Assembly: GCA_938016625.1 (NCBI GenBank)
Contig: CALILB010000303.1
Span: forward strand, 1-5,318
Reading direction: 5' to 3'
Source of the DNA: an uncultured bacterium
GTDB taxonomy: Bacteria > Acidobacteriota > Thermoanaerobaculia > Multivoradales > JAHEKO01
Length of the DNA: 5,318 nt
Below the pieces are notes generated by a model. It was given only the letters and a program-made list of their open reading frames with translations, was not told where the DNA came from and ran no database searches. A program made the translations under genes and the position numbers. Shown here in pieces: positions 1-5,123 of this stretch (position 1 is its first letter; the number at the start of each line of letters is the position of its first letter).

Positions 1-1
1 A

Positions 2-469
2 CGGGACAAGATCCGGGATCTGTGGCCGCTGATGGCCGCCACCGACGAGATGGACGACAACATCCGCAAGTTCGAGGAGATCGGCACCCACCCGGCCGCC
101 AACTATCTGGCCATCGCCGAGGCGCTGACCTTCAACCAGGGAATCGGAATCCGGCGCAAGGCCGCCCGTCTGGTCTACCTGCGGGACCGCTGGGCCAAGC
201 GGCTGATCGAATCCGAACGGATCCGACTCCACACCAGTCTCGAGCCGGGCTTTGCCTACGGTATCGCCACCGTAAAGATCGATGGTGTCGACTCCACGGA
301 GTTGGCCGACCACCTGTGGGAGACCCACCGCATCTTTGTCGTCGCCATCAAGCACCCGGAGTTCGAGGGCATCCGGGTCTCACCCAGCGTCTTTACCACG
401 CCACAGGAGATCGACCGCTTTGCCGACGCCATGGAGGCGGTCATCGAACGTGGACTGCCGGCTGTCTGA
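2..469 (+). CDS. Class V PLP-dependent aminotransferase, C-terminal fragment (isopenicillin-N-epimerase / cysteine-desulfurase-like fold)
   Basis: The reading frame enters from the left edge and gives 155 codons before TGA at 467-469; the true start lies upstream of the window. The visible part is the end of the large domain and the small C-terminal domain of a fold-type I PLP enzyme. Fragment residues 21-31 (IRKFEEIGTHP) and the following NYLAIAEAL stretch resemble the class V segment after the PLP lysine. The end, with IRVSPSVFTT and then PQEIDRF, matches the usual closing block of this family (RxSPhxYNTxEEID). The PLP lysine and the substrate-binding N-terminal half are outside the window, so the reaction (epimerase, desulfurase, lyase or transaminase) cannot be told. 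The RidA-like gene follows 29 bases downstream on the same strand, so the two are probably one transcript. Class V assignment is fairly sure; exact function is unknown. Confidence 0.85.
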   Translation, partial: RDKIRDLWPLMAATDEMDDNIRKFEEIGTHPAANYLAIAEALTFNQGIGIRRKAARLVYLRDRWAKRLIESERIRLHTSLEPGFAYGIATVKIDGVDSTELADHLWETHRIFVVAIKHPEFEGIRVSPSVFTTPQEIDRFADAMEAVIERGLPAV

Positions 470-498
470 GATCCCGGCAACCACAAAGGGAGAAGGCC

Positions 499-1101
499 AT
501 GAGCAGCAGATCGGATTACTCGGAGCACAACCGGTCCGGAAGAAGGACTGGCGTGGTGCTGGTGACGCTGGCCATAGTGGGCTGGCTCGTCGCTCCAACC
601 CTGGCAAGCGCCCGCGATACCGTCGCGGAGAAGGGCCCGACCGGCAGCCCCGAAGAGCGGCTGGCGGCACTCGGCATCGAGCTCCCCACCCCGCCCGCAC
701 CGGTGGCCAACTACGTGCGGGCGGTGACGACTGGCAACCTGGTCTTCCTCGCCGGCCACGGACCGCTCAAAGCCGACGGCACCTATGTCACCGGCAAGCT
801 GGGCAAGGACATCTCGCTCGAAGAGGGCTACGAAGCGGCGCGCCTCACCGCCATTGCGATGCTGGCCTCGCTCAAGGCCGAGATCGGCGATCTCGACCGG
901 GTCAAGCGCATTGTCAAGGTGACCGGGATGGTGAACTCCGATCCGGCCTTTACCGATCAGCCCAAAGTCATCAACGGTTGTTCGGATCTGCTGGTGTCGA
1001 TCTTTGGCAATCAGGGTAAGCACGCCCGAGCCGCCGTCGGCATGGCGTCGCTGCCGATCGGCATCGCCGTCGAGATCGAGATGGTGGTGGAGGTGGAGTA
1101 G
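499..1101 (+). CDS. Exported RidA/YjgF/YER057c/UK114-family protein
   Basis: This is a 200-residue protein with stop TAG at 1099-1101. The ATG at 499 was chosen because GGGAG (488-492) sits 6 bases upstream; the frame stays open further left only as a shadow of the aminotransferase. Residues 1-18 are polar and basic (including R15 R16), 19-35 are hydrophobic, and A36-S37-A38 gives a signal-peptidase-I-type site, so the mature protein probably starts near R39. A lone uncleaved anchor is the alternative. Residues 52-200 form the RidA domain. R177 and E192 are 15 residues apart, exactly as R105 and E120 of E. coli RidA, the carboxylate-binding arginine and an active-site glutamate. The start of the domain (ERLAALGIELPTPPAP, then NYVRAV) resembles the longer about 150-residue RidA-like subfamily rather than the 128-residue archetype. 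Known RidA proteins are trimeric enamine/imine deaminases of the cytoplasm; an exported form is less usual. Enamine deaminase activity here is inference. Confidence 0.9.
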   Translation: MSSRSDYSEHNRSGRRTGVVLVTLAIVGWLVAPTLASARDTVAEKGPTGSPEERLAALGIELPTPPAPVANYVRAVTTGNLVFLAGHGPLKADGTYVTGKLGKDISLEEGYEAARLTAIAMLASLKAEIGDLDRVKRIVKVTGMVNSDPAFTDQPKVINGCSDLLVSIFGNQGKHARAAVGMASLPIGIAVEIEMVVEVE

Positions 1102-1109
1102 CCACCCCC
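1089..1109 (-). terminator. Short hairpin at the convergent gene junction (possible weak terminator)
   Basis: In minus-strand RNA, GGGGGUGG pairs with CCACCUCC (8 pairs including one G-U) around a five-base loop CUACU. The plus-strand version keeps only the inner five pairs. It covers the stop codon of the RidA gene and most of the 14-base gap before the HEAT-protein stop. No U-run follows on either strand, so it is not a canonical Rho-independent terminator. It may stall polymerase or protect 3' ends. Confidence 0.25.
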
Positions 1110-1115
1110 ACTCAC

Positions 1116-2195
1116 TCACTTCTGCAAGATATCGGACACCAGATCGAGGGCCCGGTCGTCGTCCGATTGGACGAGCCAGAACAGGGCCTCCTGGCGGATA
1201 TCATCGGGCTGAGAGCCGTCCCGCAAAATCTCCAGCAGCAGGTCGGTCCCTTCCTGGTCGGGGAGCTGGCTGAGGGCAAAGATCGCCTCCTCACGCACGG
1301 CGTGGTCGGGATCCTGCTCGATGGCCTCGACGATTGTCGCGCCGGCCCCGGCCGAGCCGCTCTGGGCCAGCCAGAACAGGGCCTCGCCCCGCACCTCGGG
1401 GCTTGAATCGGTGCGGGCGAGCTTCTCCAGCCGGTCGATCGCCTCCGGCACCGGGCTCTGGGTCAGGGCAAAGGCGATCTCTTCCTTGAGATCTGCGTTC
1501 TTCTCCGACTCGAGCAACCGGTCGAGGGCGGCATAGCCCGCTCGTCCGCGCAGGTGGCCCAACCAGAAGATCGCCTCCTCGCGCAGGTCCTCGGGATGCG
1601 CAGGGCCCGCCAGTTCCTCGACCGCGGCGTCGGTGCCCGGAGCCTCGTGGAGGGCGAGAGCCGTGAGAGCTTCCTCGGCCAGATCCTCATCGTTGCCCAC
1701 CAGGCGGTCGCCCGCCGCGAACTGATGCAGCATCTTGGCGCTCGACTCGGGTGACACCTGCTCCAGCCACACCACCCGGGTGCCACCGGCATCGACCGGG
1801 CAGGACTGCGAATAGGCGCGCAGGTCAGAAACCCGATCGCTCTCTAGACGCAGGAAGACCAGAAGGTCACGGGACACCATACTCGCGGGGACCAAACCGC
1901 GTCGGTTTGACATAACGAAATTGCGCTCCCGACCTTCCAGCTCACAGCTCTTTGCCCTCGCCCCCCACGAATGGGAATCGTTGCAGCAAAGCAGGCGTTC
2001 ACCCTCGACCATCGGGATGGAGTAGACCACCCAGGCAGGCTCGCCGGCCTCACGTGCCAGGCGCTCTACCGTCTGCTGGAGATCGCCGGTGACCGGCACC
2101 GACTCGAACTCCGCGTTGGTGATCTCGGCCGGCACTGCCCATGCAGAGGCACCAGCCAGGATTACTGCTGCTATCAGACAGGTGGATGCTTTCAT
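1116..2195 (-). CDS. Exported HEAT-repeat protein with cysteine-containing N-terminal domain (last gene of sigma operon)
   Basis: This is a 359-residue protein. The ATG at 2195 is preceded by GAGGAG (2203-2208) at 7 bases. Residues 1-20 are a typical Sec signal peptide, with a hydrophobic core and cleavage likely after A18-W19-A20. Residues 24-165 form a domain I cannot name. It carries C70 C71, C84 and C132, and a conserved-looking block with S129, C132, D135-A-G-G and W143-L. Residues about 170-359 are six HEAT-type repeats with equivalent positions at A173, R205, K237, R269, R301 and R334 (spacing 32, 32, 32, 32, 33). Each has an R/K-x-E-A-L/I-F-W/A-L signature. Such repeats build a curved helical solenoid that binds proteins, so a periplasmic scaffold or partner-binding role is likely. 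It lies 62 bases after the TPR-HEAT gene, and a GC hairpin separates them. HEAT assignment is strong; the biological role is unknown. Confidence 0.9.
   Translation of the reverse strand: MKASTCLIAAVILAGASAWAVPAEITNAEFESVPVTGDLQQTVERLAREAGEPAWVVYSIPMVEGERLLCCNDSHSWGARAKSCELEGRERNFVMSNRRGLVPASMVSRDLLVFLRLESDRVSDLRAYSQSCPVDAGGTRVVWLEQVSPESSAKMLHQFAAGDRLVGNDEDLAEEALTALALHEAPGTDAAVEELAGPAHPEDLREEAIFWLGHLRGRAGYAALDRLLESEKNADLKEEIAFALTQSPVPEAIDRLEKLARTDSSPEVRGEALFWLAQSGSAGAGATIVEAIEQDPDHAVREEAIFALSQLPDQEGTDLLLEILRDGSQPDDIRQEALFWLVQSDDDRALDLVSDILQK
1175..1385 (-). repeat. Direct DNA repeats inside the HEAT gene (16-base exact copies, 195-base offset)
   Basis: The 16-base string gccagaacagggcctc occurs at 1175-1190 and again at 1370-1385, offset by 195 bases or 65 codons. 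It encodes the EALFWL signature of HEAT repeats 6 and 4. A related 13-base match (agatcgcctcctc) links 1280-1292 and 1568-1580, offset by 96 codons. The copies mark internal duplication of two-repeat units within the coding sequence. Confidence 0.75.
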
Positions 2196-2225
2196 TTCGG
2201 TTCTCCTCGTTTTCCGTCTCGGACT

Positions 2226-2247
2226 CGGCCGGCACGGAGGCCGGCCG
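2226..2247 (-). promoter_or_regulatory. Strong GC hairpin between the two HEAT genes
   Basis: CGGCCGGC (2226-2233) is perfectly complementary to GCCGGCCG (2240-2247), giving an 8-bp all-GC stem with a 6-base loop. It begins 10 bases after the stop of the upstream TPR-HEAT gene and ends 30 bases before the start codon of the downstream HEAT gene. On the minus-strand transcript no U-run follows, so a classical terminator is unlikely. A 3'-end stabiliser, RNase processing border or partial attenuator that lowers expression of the last cistron would fit. Confidence 0.5.
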
Positions 2248-2257
2248 CTTCGTTCCC

Positions 2258-3676
2258 TCAGTCCTCCAGGACCTTCATCAGGTAGGCCATGGCCTCGTCG
2301 GAGTCCATCAGCGAGAGGTACTCCAGCGCCTTCTTGCGTAGCTCGCGGTCCTGCTCGGAGCCGATGATGTCGATCAGCGCCTGGGCGTCGTCGGCGATCA
2401 TGAAAGCCTCGAGGATCTTGCCCTTGGTGTCCCGATCCTGCTCTCTCTGGTAGAGATCCACGAGCGCCTCCCGGGTGCGGGGCGAATCCACGATGCCGAG
2501 CATTTCGATCGCTTTGCGTCGAAGAGCTGGATCGGCCTCTGTCCGCGCCAGTCTCTCCAGGGTCTCGGCATCGTCGGCGATCATGAAGGACTCGAGAATC
2601 TCGCCTCGTGTTGCCGGGTCCTGCTCGCTCTCGTAGAGGGCGGCAAGCTCCTCCCGGGCCCGGGGTGAATCCACAATGCCCAAACCTTCGATCGCCTTGC
2701 GGCGGAGCTTCGGGTCGGCATCGGTGCGTGCGATCTCGGTCAGGGTGTCGACATCGTCCGCGATAAAGAAGCTCTCGACGAGCTTGGCCTTGATCTCCGG
2801 CGAGCTCTCGGTCTGGTAGAGCTCTCTCAGCTCGGCGGTGGCATCCATGACCCCGAGCATCTCGACCGCCTTGCCCCTGAGCTTCACATCCTGCTCCCCG
2901 CGCGCCGCCGCCAGAACCATCTCTTTGTAGTCACCGAGCATCATGGCTTCGAGCGCCTTCGACTTGGCCTCGAAGTCGGTGGTGGTCGAGTAGATCTCTT
3001 GCAGCACACGTCCACTCTCCGCCCCCCCCTGGAGCCCCAGATACTCGATCGCCTGGACCGCCAGCTCCGGCTGGCGCTCACCCTTGGCGATCTGTTTGAG
3101 AATCTCGGTAGAGGCCGGCGAGTCGCTCATGGCGAGCACAAACAGCGCCTTCTTCTTGAGCTCGAGCGAGTGATTGCCCTGGAGAAAATCGTTCAAGATG
3201 GGCAGCGCCCGCTCCGAATCCGCGGTCATCAGGCTGTTGAGGGCATAGAGCTTGAGCTGCTCGTCCTCCTCGGCTGCGGACAGGACCTGTTCGCCTCCCG
3301 CTCCTCCGGCCTCCACTTCCAGGGCCCGGGCATCGTCGATCCAGGAGCTCTCGGGGTGGTTCTTGGCGAGTGTCTCCAGGGTGCGACGCGCGGTGCTCTT
3401 GCGCCCACGCTTGATCTGGGCGTAGGCCTGCCAGTAGAGGGCGGCATCGGCGTCGGCGCCACCCTGTTCGACCACCTGGCCAAAGAGGTCTTCCGCCTCC
3501 TCCCAGTCTTCCCGATCGAGCGCCTGTTGGCCGGCGCGATAGAGATCGCTGCGACCGGCCATCCCCTGATCGGGAGCCAGCCAGGGCTCGCTGATCCCGG
3601 TCCAACCCACGAGTGGTGCGCCGGTCGCCAGCAACACCATCGACAAACCTGTTATGAGCCAATGCATGTTCTTCAT
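2258..3676 (-). CDS. Exported TPR plus HEAT-repeat protein (third gene of sigma operon)
   Basis: This is a 472-residue protein. The ATG at 3676 has a perfect AGGAGG (3685-3690) 8 bases upstream. An internal Met at residue 4 is a poorer start. Residues 5-23 are hydrophobic and form a signal peptide or N-terminal anchor; no clear cleavage site is visible. Residues about 42-115 look like two to three TPR helices (DLYRAGQQALDREDWEEAED, then LYWQAYAQI and ARRTLETLAKNHPES), as in periplasmic TPR proteins. Residues about 136-472 hold about eleven HEAT-type repeats. From residue 248 they alternate between two types: LRRKAIExLGIVDSP and GEILESFMIADDA. This gives a 61-residue double-repeat period. There is no catalytic motif, so a protein-binding solenoid is inferred. 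The gene starts 12 bases after the anti-sigma stop, and its Shine-Dalgarno overlaps that stop, which points to translational coupling. A periplasmic sensor or signal relay for the anti-sigma factor is a reasonable guess, not shown. Confidence 0.9.
   Translation of the reverse strand: MKNMHWLITGLSMVLLATGAPLVGWTGISEPWLAPDQGMAGRSDLYRAGQQALDREDWEEAEDLFGQVVEQGGADADAALYWQAYAQIKRGRKSTARRTLETLAKNHPESSWIDDARALEVEAGGAGGEQVLSAAEEDEQLKLYALNSLMTADSERALPILNDFLQGNHSLELKKKALFVLAMSDSPASTEILKQIAKGERQPELAVQAIEYLGLQGGAESGRVLQEIYSTTTDFEAKSKALEAMMLGDYKEMVLAAARGEQDVKLRGKAVEMLGVMDATAELRELYQTESSPEIKAKLVESFFIADDVDTLTEIARTDADPKLRRKAIEGLGIVDSPRAREELAALYESEQDPATRGEILESFMIADDAETLERLARTEADPALRRKAIEMLGIVDSPRTREALVDLYQREQDRDTKGKILEAFMIADDAQALIDIIGSEQDRELRKKALEYLSLMDSDEAMAYLMKVLED
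2396..2935 (-). repeat. Tandem 183-base imperfect repeats coding for paired HEAT repeats
   Basis: Three adjacent units can be aligned without gaps at their borders: 2396-2578 (183 bases), 2579-2761 (183) and 2762-2935 (174, short by one codon triplet set). Each starts in the codons for the I-A-D-D segment (for example gatcatgaa at 2396 and 2579, gataaagaa at 2762). The first two units encode residues 367-427 and 306-366 of the TPR-HEAT protein and are identical at 42 of 61 positions by hand count. This is intragenic duplication of a two-repeat module, with the frame kept. Confidence 0.8.
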
Positions 3677-3684
3677 CGCTATTT

Positions 3685-3690
3685 CCTCCT
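3685..3690 (-). promoter_or_regulatory. Shine-Dalgarno AGGAGG of the TPR-HEAT gene, overlapping the anti-sigma stop
   Basis: The perfect AGGAGG lies 8 bases before the ATG at 3676. Its first two bases (3690, 3689) are also the last two of the TAG stop codon (3691-3689) of the anti-sigma gene. Ribosomes finishing the anti-sigma protein therefore stop on top of this site, which supports one mRNA and coupled translation. Confidence 0.8.
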
Positions 3691-4468
3691 AAACATCCTG
3701 AGCAGCCCGGATCGTCTCGCCGGACCGTTGTTGAGTTCGGGATTCCTGCCGCAGCCGTGAGCCCACGACGCGGACCTTGAACAGAAGACCGCCCTCGTCG
3801 AGCCGCAGACGGAGCTCGCCCAGCTCGGAGGAGGGGGTTTCGGCCGGACCGTGAGCCAGCTCCACCAGCACCCGTTCCAGTTGCTCCAGAACGAGGGCCA
3901 CGTCGGCCTGGCCGGCATTGAGTGCCGCCTGCCGGTAGAGCCGGGACTCACCGCTCAGCTCCCCGGCCAACTCGCGCTCGAGCGAAAGGTCGAAGGTGCC
4001 GTTCTGTTGTGCGTTCACCAGCTCCAGCAACAACATCTCCGAGCGCTCGAGGTGCCCGGCAACCGTCACCAGCAGGATCCGTTCGGGCGATGCAGCCGGT
4101 TGCTCGGCGACTACCGCTACCGTCTCGGGCCGCGGCCAGAAGCGACCGGTGAGAAAGGCCACCACCAGCAGCATGGCCATGGCCCCGGCCAGCGCCCACT
4201 CGCGACGCGGCACGAGCGCCTCCCAGCTCCAGCTCCCCAACCAGCTCTTCTTCTCCAGCTGAGGCTCCAACCGGCGCCAGACGCTCGCCCCGTAGGCAGC
4301 GGATTTCTCCGGTATCGGTGGCTCGTCAACGGTGTCGAGCACCCGGCTGAGCTCGGCGTAGCGCCGCCGCTCCTCTTTGGAGCTCTCGAGAGCGCGCTCG
4401 ATCTCTTTCGGATCGGGTGCCTCGCCGTAGTAGTAGAGGACCAACTCCTCGTCACTGAGTCGCTTCAT
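3689..4468 (-). CDS. Membrane-anchored anti-sigma-like protein without zinc motif
   Basis: This is a 259-residue protein. The frame is open further upstream, but the ATG at 4468 is chosen. It has GGAGG (4475-4479) 6 bases ahead and gives an N-terminus (MKRLSDEELVLYYYGE) typical of anti-sigma domains; a longer start would sit wholly inside the sigma gene. Residues 1-45 resemble a ZAS/zf-HC2 anti-sigma domain, but the H-x3-C-x2-C positions are A26, S30 and E33. There is no cysteine anywhere in the protein. Residues about 91-109 are one transmembrane helix, and about 112-259 would be periplasmic. That part is mostly helical, with a VLEQLERVLVELAH segment and a GLLFKVRVVGSRLR segment near the end. 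The gene overlaps the sigma gene by 17 bases, the usual arrangement of ECF sigma and cognate anti-sigma genes. The role of holding the sigma factor at the membrane is inferred from position, topology and the N-terminal pattern. Confidence 0.75.
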   Translation of the reverse strand: MKRLSDEELVLYYYGEAPDPKEIERALESSKEERRRYAELSRVLDTVDEPPIPEKSAAYGASVWRRLEPQLEKKSWLGSWSWEALVPRREWALAGAMAMLLVVAFLTGRFWPRPETVAVVAEQPAASPERILLVTVAGHLERSEMLLLELVNAQQNGTFDLSLERELAGELSGESRLYRQAALNAGQADVALVLEQLERVLVELAHGPAETPSSELGELRLRLDEGGLLFKVRVVGSRLRQESRTQQRSGETIRAAQDV

Positions 4469-5039
4469 GACTCTCCTCCACCAGCGGTCCGAGGGCGGCC
4501 CGCAGTTTCTTGACCGCCCGAAATATGGCGTGTTTGGTGGCTCCGCTCCGCGCTCCCAGCAGACCGCCGATCTCGGCGATCGATCGCCCTTCGAAATGGC
4601 GCAGGACAAAGGCCGAGCGCTCCATCGGGCTCAAAGTGCCCAGTACGCCCTGCACCGCTCGCCCGATCTCCCCGCTCAGGGCCAACCGGTCGGGTCGCGG
4701 GTCCTCGGTTGCCACGGAGTCGAGCACAACCCCTTCGTCCATGGCGGCACGAGCTTGGCGGCGTGATTTCTTTCTCATCAGATCCATTCCACAATTGACG
4801 GTGATGCGATAGAGCCAGGTGCTGAATTGCGACCGGCCGTCGAAGCGGTCGAGCTTGCGATAGGCGCGCAAGAAGGCTTCCTGCACCAGATCGTCGGCAT
4901 CCGCTTCGTTGCCGGTGAGTCGAAAGGCCGTTTTGAACATGGTCCCGCTGTGTCGGTCGACAAGCTCCCTGAAGGCGTCGGTATCCCCGGCGCGCGCTCT
5001 GTCAACCAAATCAAGGTCATTTCCCTCCATCCAACTCAT
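4452..5039 (-). CDS. ECF-type RNA polymerase sigma-70 factor
   Basis: This is a 195-residue protein with the two-domain layout of extracytoplasmic-function sigma factors. Region 2 spans about residues 22-92. It contains the DADDLVQEAFLRAYRKL core-binding and -10 stretch, then FSTWLYRITVN and basic residues 89-97. A linker (about 98-122) follows. Region 4 spans about 124-185 and has LSPMERSAFVLRHFEGRS, then a helix-turn-helix (IAEIGGLLG, then ATKHAIFRAVKKLR) for the -35 element. The start at 5039 is supported by AGGAGG (5049-5054) at 9 bases; Met4 (codon at 5030) is the alternative. No sigma region 3 is present, as expected for the group. It is the first gene of the operon with an anti-sigma-like gene and two exported HEAT proteins, so it probably answers to an envelope signal. 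Autoregulation is usual for the group but only weakly suggested here. Confidence 0.97.
   Translation of the reverse strand: MSWMEGNDLDLVDRARAGDTDAFRELVDRHSGTMFKTAFRLTGNEADADDLVQEAFLRAYRKLDRFDGRSQFSTWLYRITVNCGMDLMRKKSRRQARAAMDEGVVLDSVATEDPRPDRLALSGEIGRAVQGVLGTLSPMERSAFVLRHFEGRSIAEIGGLLGARSGATKHAIFRAVKKLRAALGPLVEESHEATQ
4475..4479 (-). promoter_or_regulatory. Shine-Dalgarno that fixes the anti-sigma start inside the sigma gene
   Basis: GGAGG lies 6 bases before the ATG at 4468, within the last codons of the sigma gene, whose TGA is at 4454-4452. It argues for the 259-residue form of the anti-sigma protein. It also places both genes under coupled translation, which helps keep the two products near equal. 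Confidence 0.75.
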
Positions 5040-5041
5040 TA

Positions 5042-5065
5042 GACGAGGCCTCCTGCCCAGCGGTT
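5042..5065 (-). promoter_or_regulatory. Weak ECF-like promoter match before the sigma gene
   Basis: On the minus strand, CTAACC (its AAC is the complement of 5063-5065) and CGTC (complement of 5042-5045) are 17 bases apart. This is close to the AAC-N16/17-CGTC pattern common to ECF promoters. However, the -10 would lie almost on the start codon and overlap the Shine-Dalgarno, so transcripts would be leaderless or shorter than the gene. It lacks the GG of GGAAC. Probably chance; listed because autoregulation is typical for these operons. Confidence 0.15.
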
Positions 5066-5083
5066 AGCCATCTTTAATCTACA

Positions 5084-5107
5084 TTTTTGGCCGCGATAGG
5101 CGTAAAA
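5084..5107. promoter_or_regulatory. Interrupted dyad in the divergent intergenic region (possible operator)
   Basis: The segment reads TTTT-NN-GCC-N6-GGC-NN-AAAA, with TTTT at 5084-5087, GCC at 5090-5092 (complementary G-C-C to GGC at 5099-5101) and AAAA at 5104-5107. Seven of nine arm positions pair. It overlaps the likely -10 element of the rightward gene and lies about 45 bases before the sigma start. A dimeric regulator could bind here and affect both genes, but the match is modest. Confidence 0.3.
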
Positions 5108-5108
5108 T
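5103..5108 (+). promoter_or_regulatory. Candidate -10 element (TAAAAT) for the rightward gene
   Basis: TAAAAT matches the housekeeping consensus at five of six bases and lies in the AT-richest stretch of the window. At 17-base spacing the -35 position (5080-5085, TACATT) is poor, so the promoter would need an activator or a non-housekeeping sigma factor. Transcription from it would begin near 5115, just ahead of the small ORF at 5131. Confidence 0.35.
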
Positions 5109-5116
5109 AGGACTCT

Positions 5117-5123
5117 GGAGGGG
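5117..5123 (+). promoter_or_regulatory. Strong Shine-Dalgarno GGAGGGG before the small leader ORF
   Basis: GGAGGGG ends 7 bases before the ATG at 5131. It is far better placed than anything in front of the ATG at 5184, whose nearest purine run (AGGG, 5178-5181) is only 2 bases away. Ribosomes are therefore expected to load at 5131 first. Confidence 0.55.

Noticed and set aside
22..498. In-frame upstream extension of the RidA-like gene, giving a 359-residue protein from 22
   Set aside because: It lies wholly over the aminotransferase coding region in another frame. Its amino acids are the Arg/Pro/Gly-rich mix of a high-GC shadow frame, and the ATG at 499 has its own Shine-Dalgarno and signal peptide.
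526..570. Twin-arginine (Tat) reading of the RidA signal peptide (R15 R16)
   Set aside because: The residues after RR (T-G-V-V-L) do not match the S/T-R-R-x-F-L-K pattern. A Sec signal explains the segment equally well.
256..1119. 287-codon minus-strand frame across the aminotransferase and RidA genes
   Set aside because: It is antisense to two clear genes, is His/Arg/Gly-rich without a domain pattern, and follows from high GC at third codon positions.
2226..2247. Rho-independent terminator ending the operon after the TPR-HEAT gene
   Set aside because: No U-run follows the stem on the minus strand, and the next gene is a sibling HEAT protein with a good ribosome site, so a full stop of transcription is not supported.
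2396..2935. CRISPR-like or mobile repeat array
   Set aside because: The repeats are long, diverged, in frame and coding for HEAT helices, with no spacers, so they are intragenic protein repeats.
2999..3760. 253-codon plus-strand frame opposite the TPR-HEAT gene
   Set aside because: It is antisense to a gene with clear repeats, a signal segment and a ribosome site. Its own start lacks a Shine-Dalgarno and the product shows no recognisable domain.
3851..4513. 220-codon plus-strand frame opposite the anti-sigma gene
   Set aside because: It is Gln/Pro/Arg/Leu-rich low-complexity translation typical of the antisense of a Leu/Glu-rich gene, and it has no start signals.
4469..4609. 47-residue N-terminal extension of the anti-sigma gene
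   Set aside because: It overlaps the sigma region 4 coding sequence, has no ribosome site and looks like a shadow frame. The ATG at 4468 has GGAGG at 6 bases and a family-like N-terminus.
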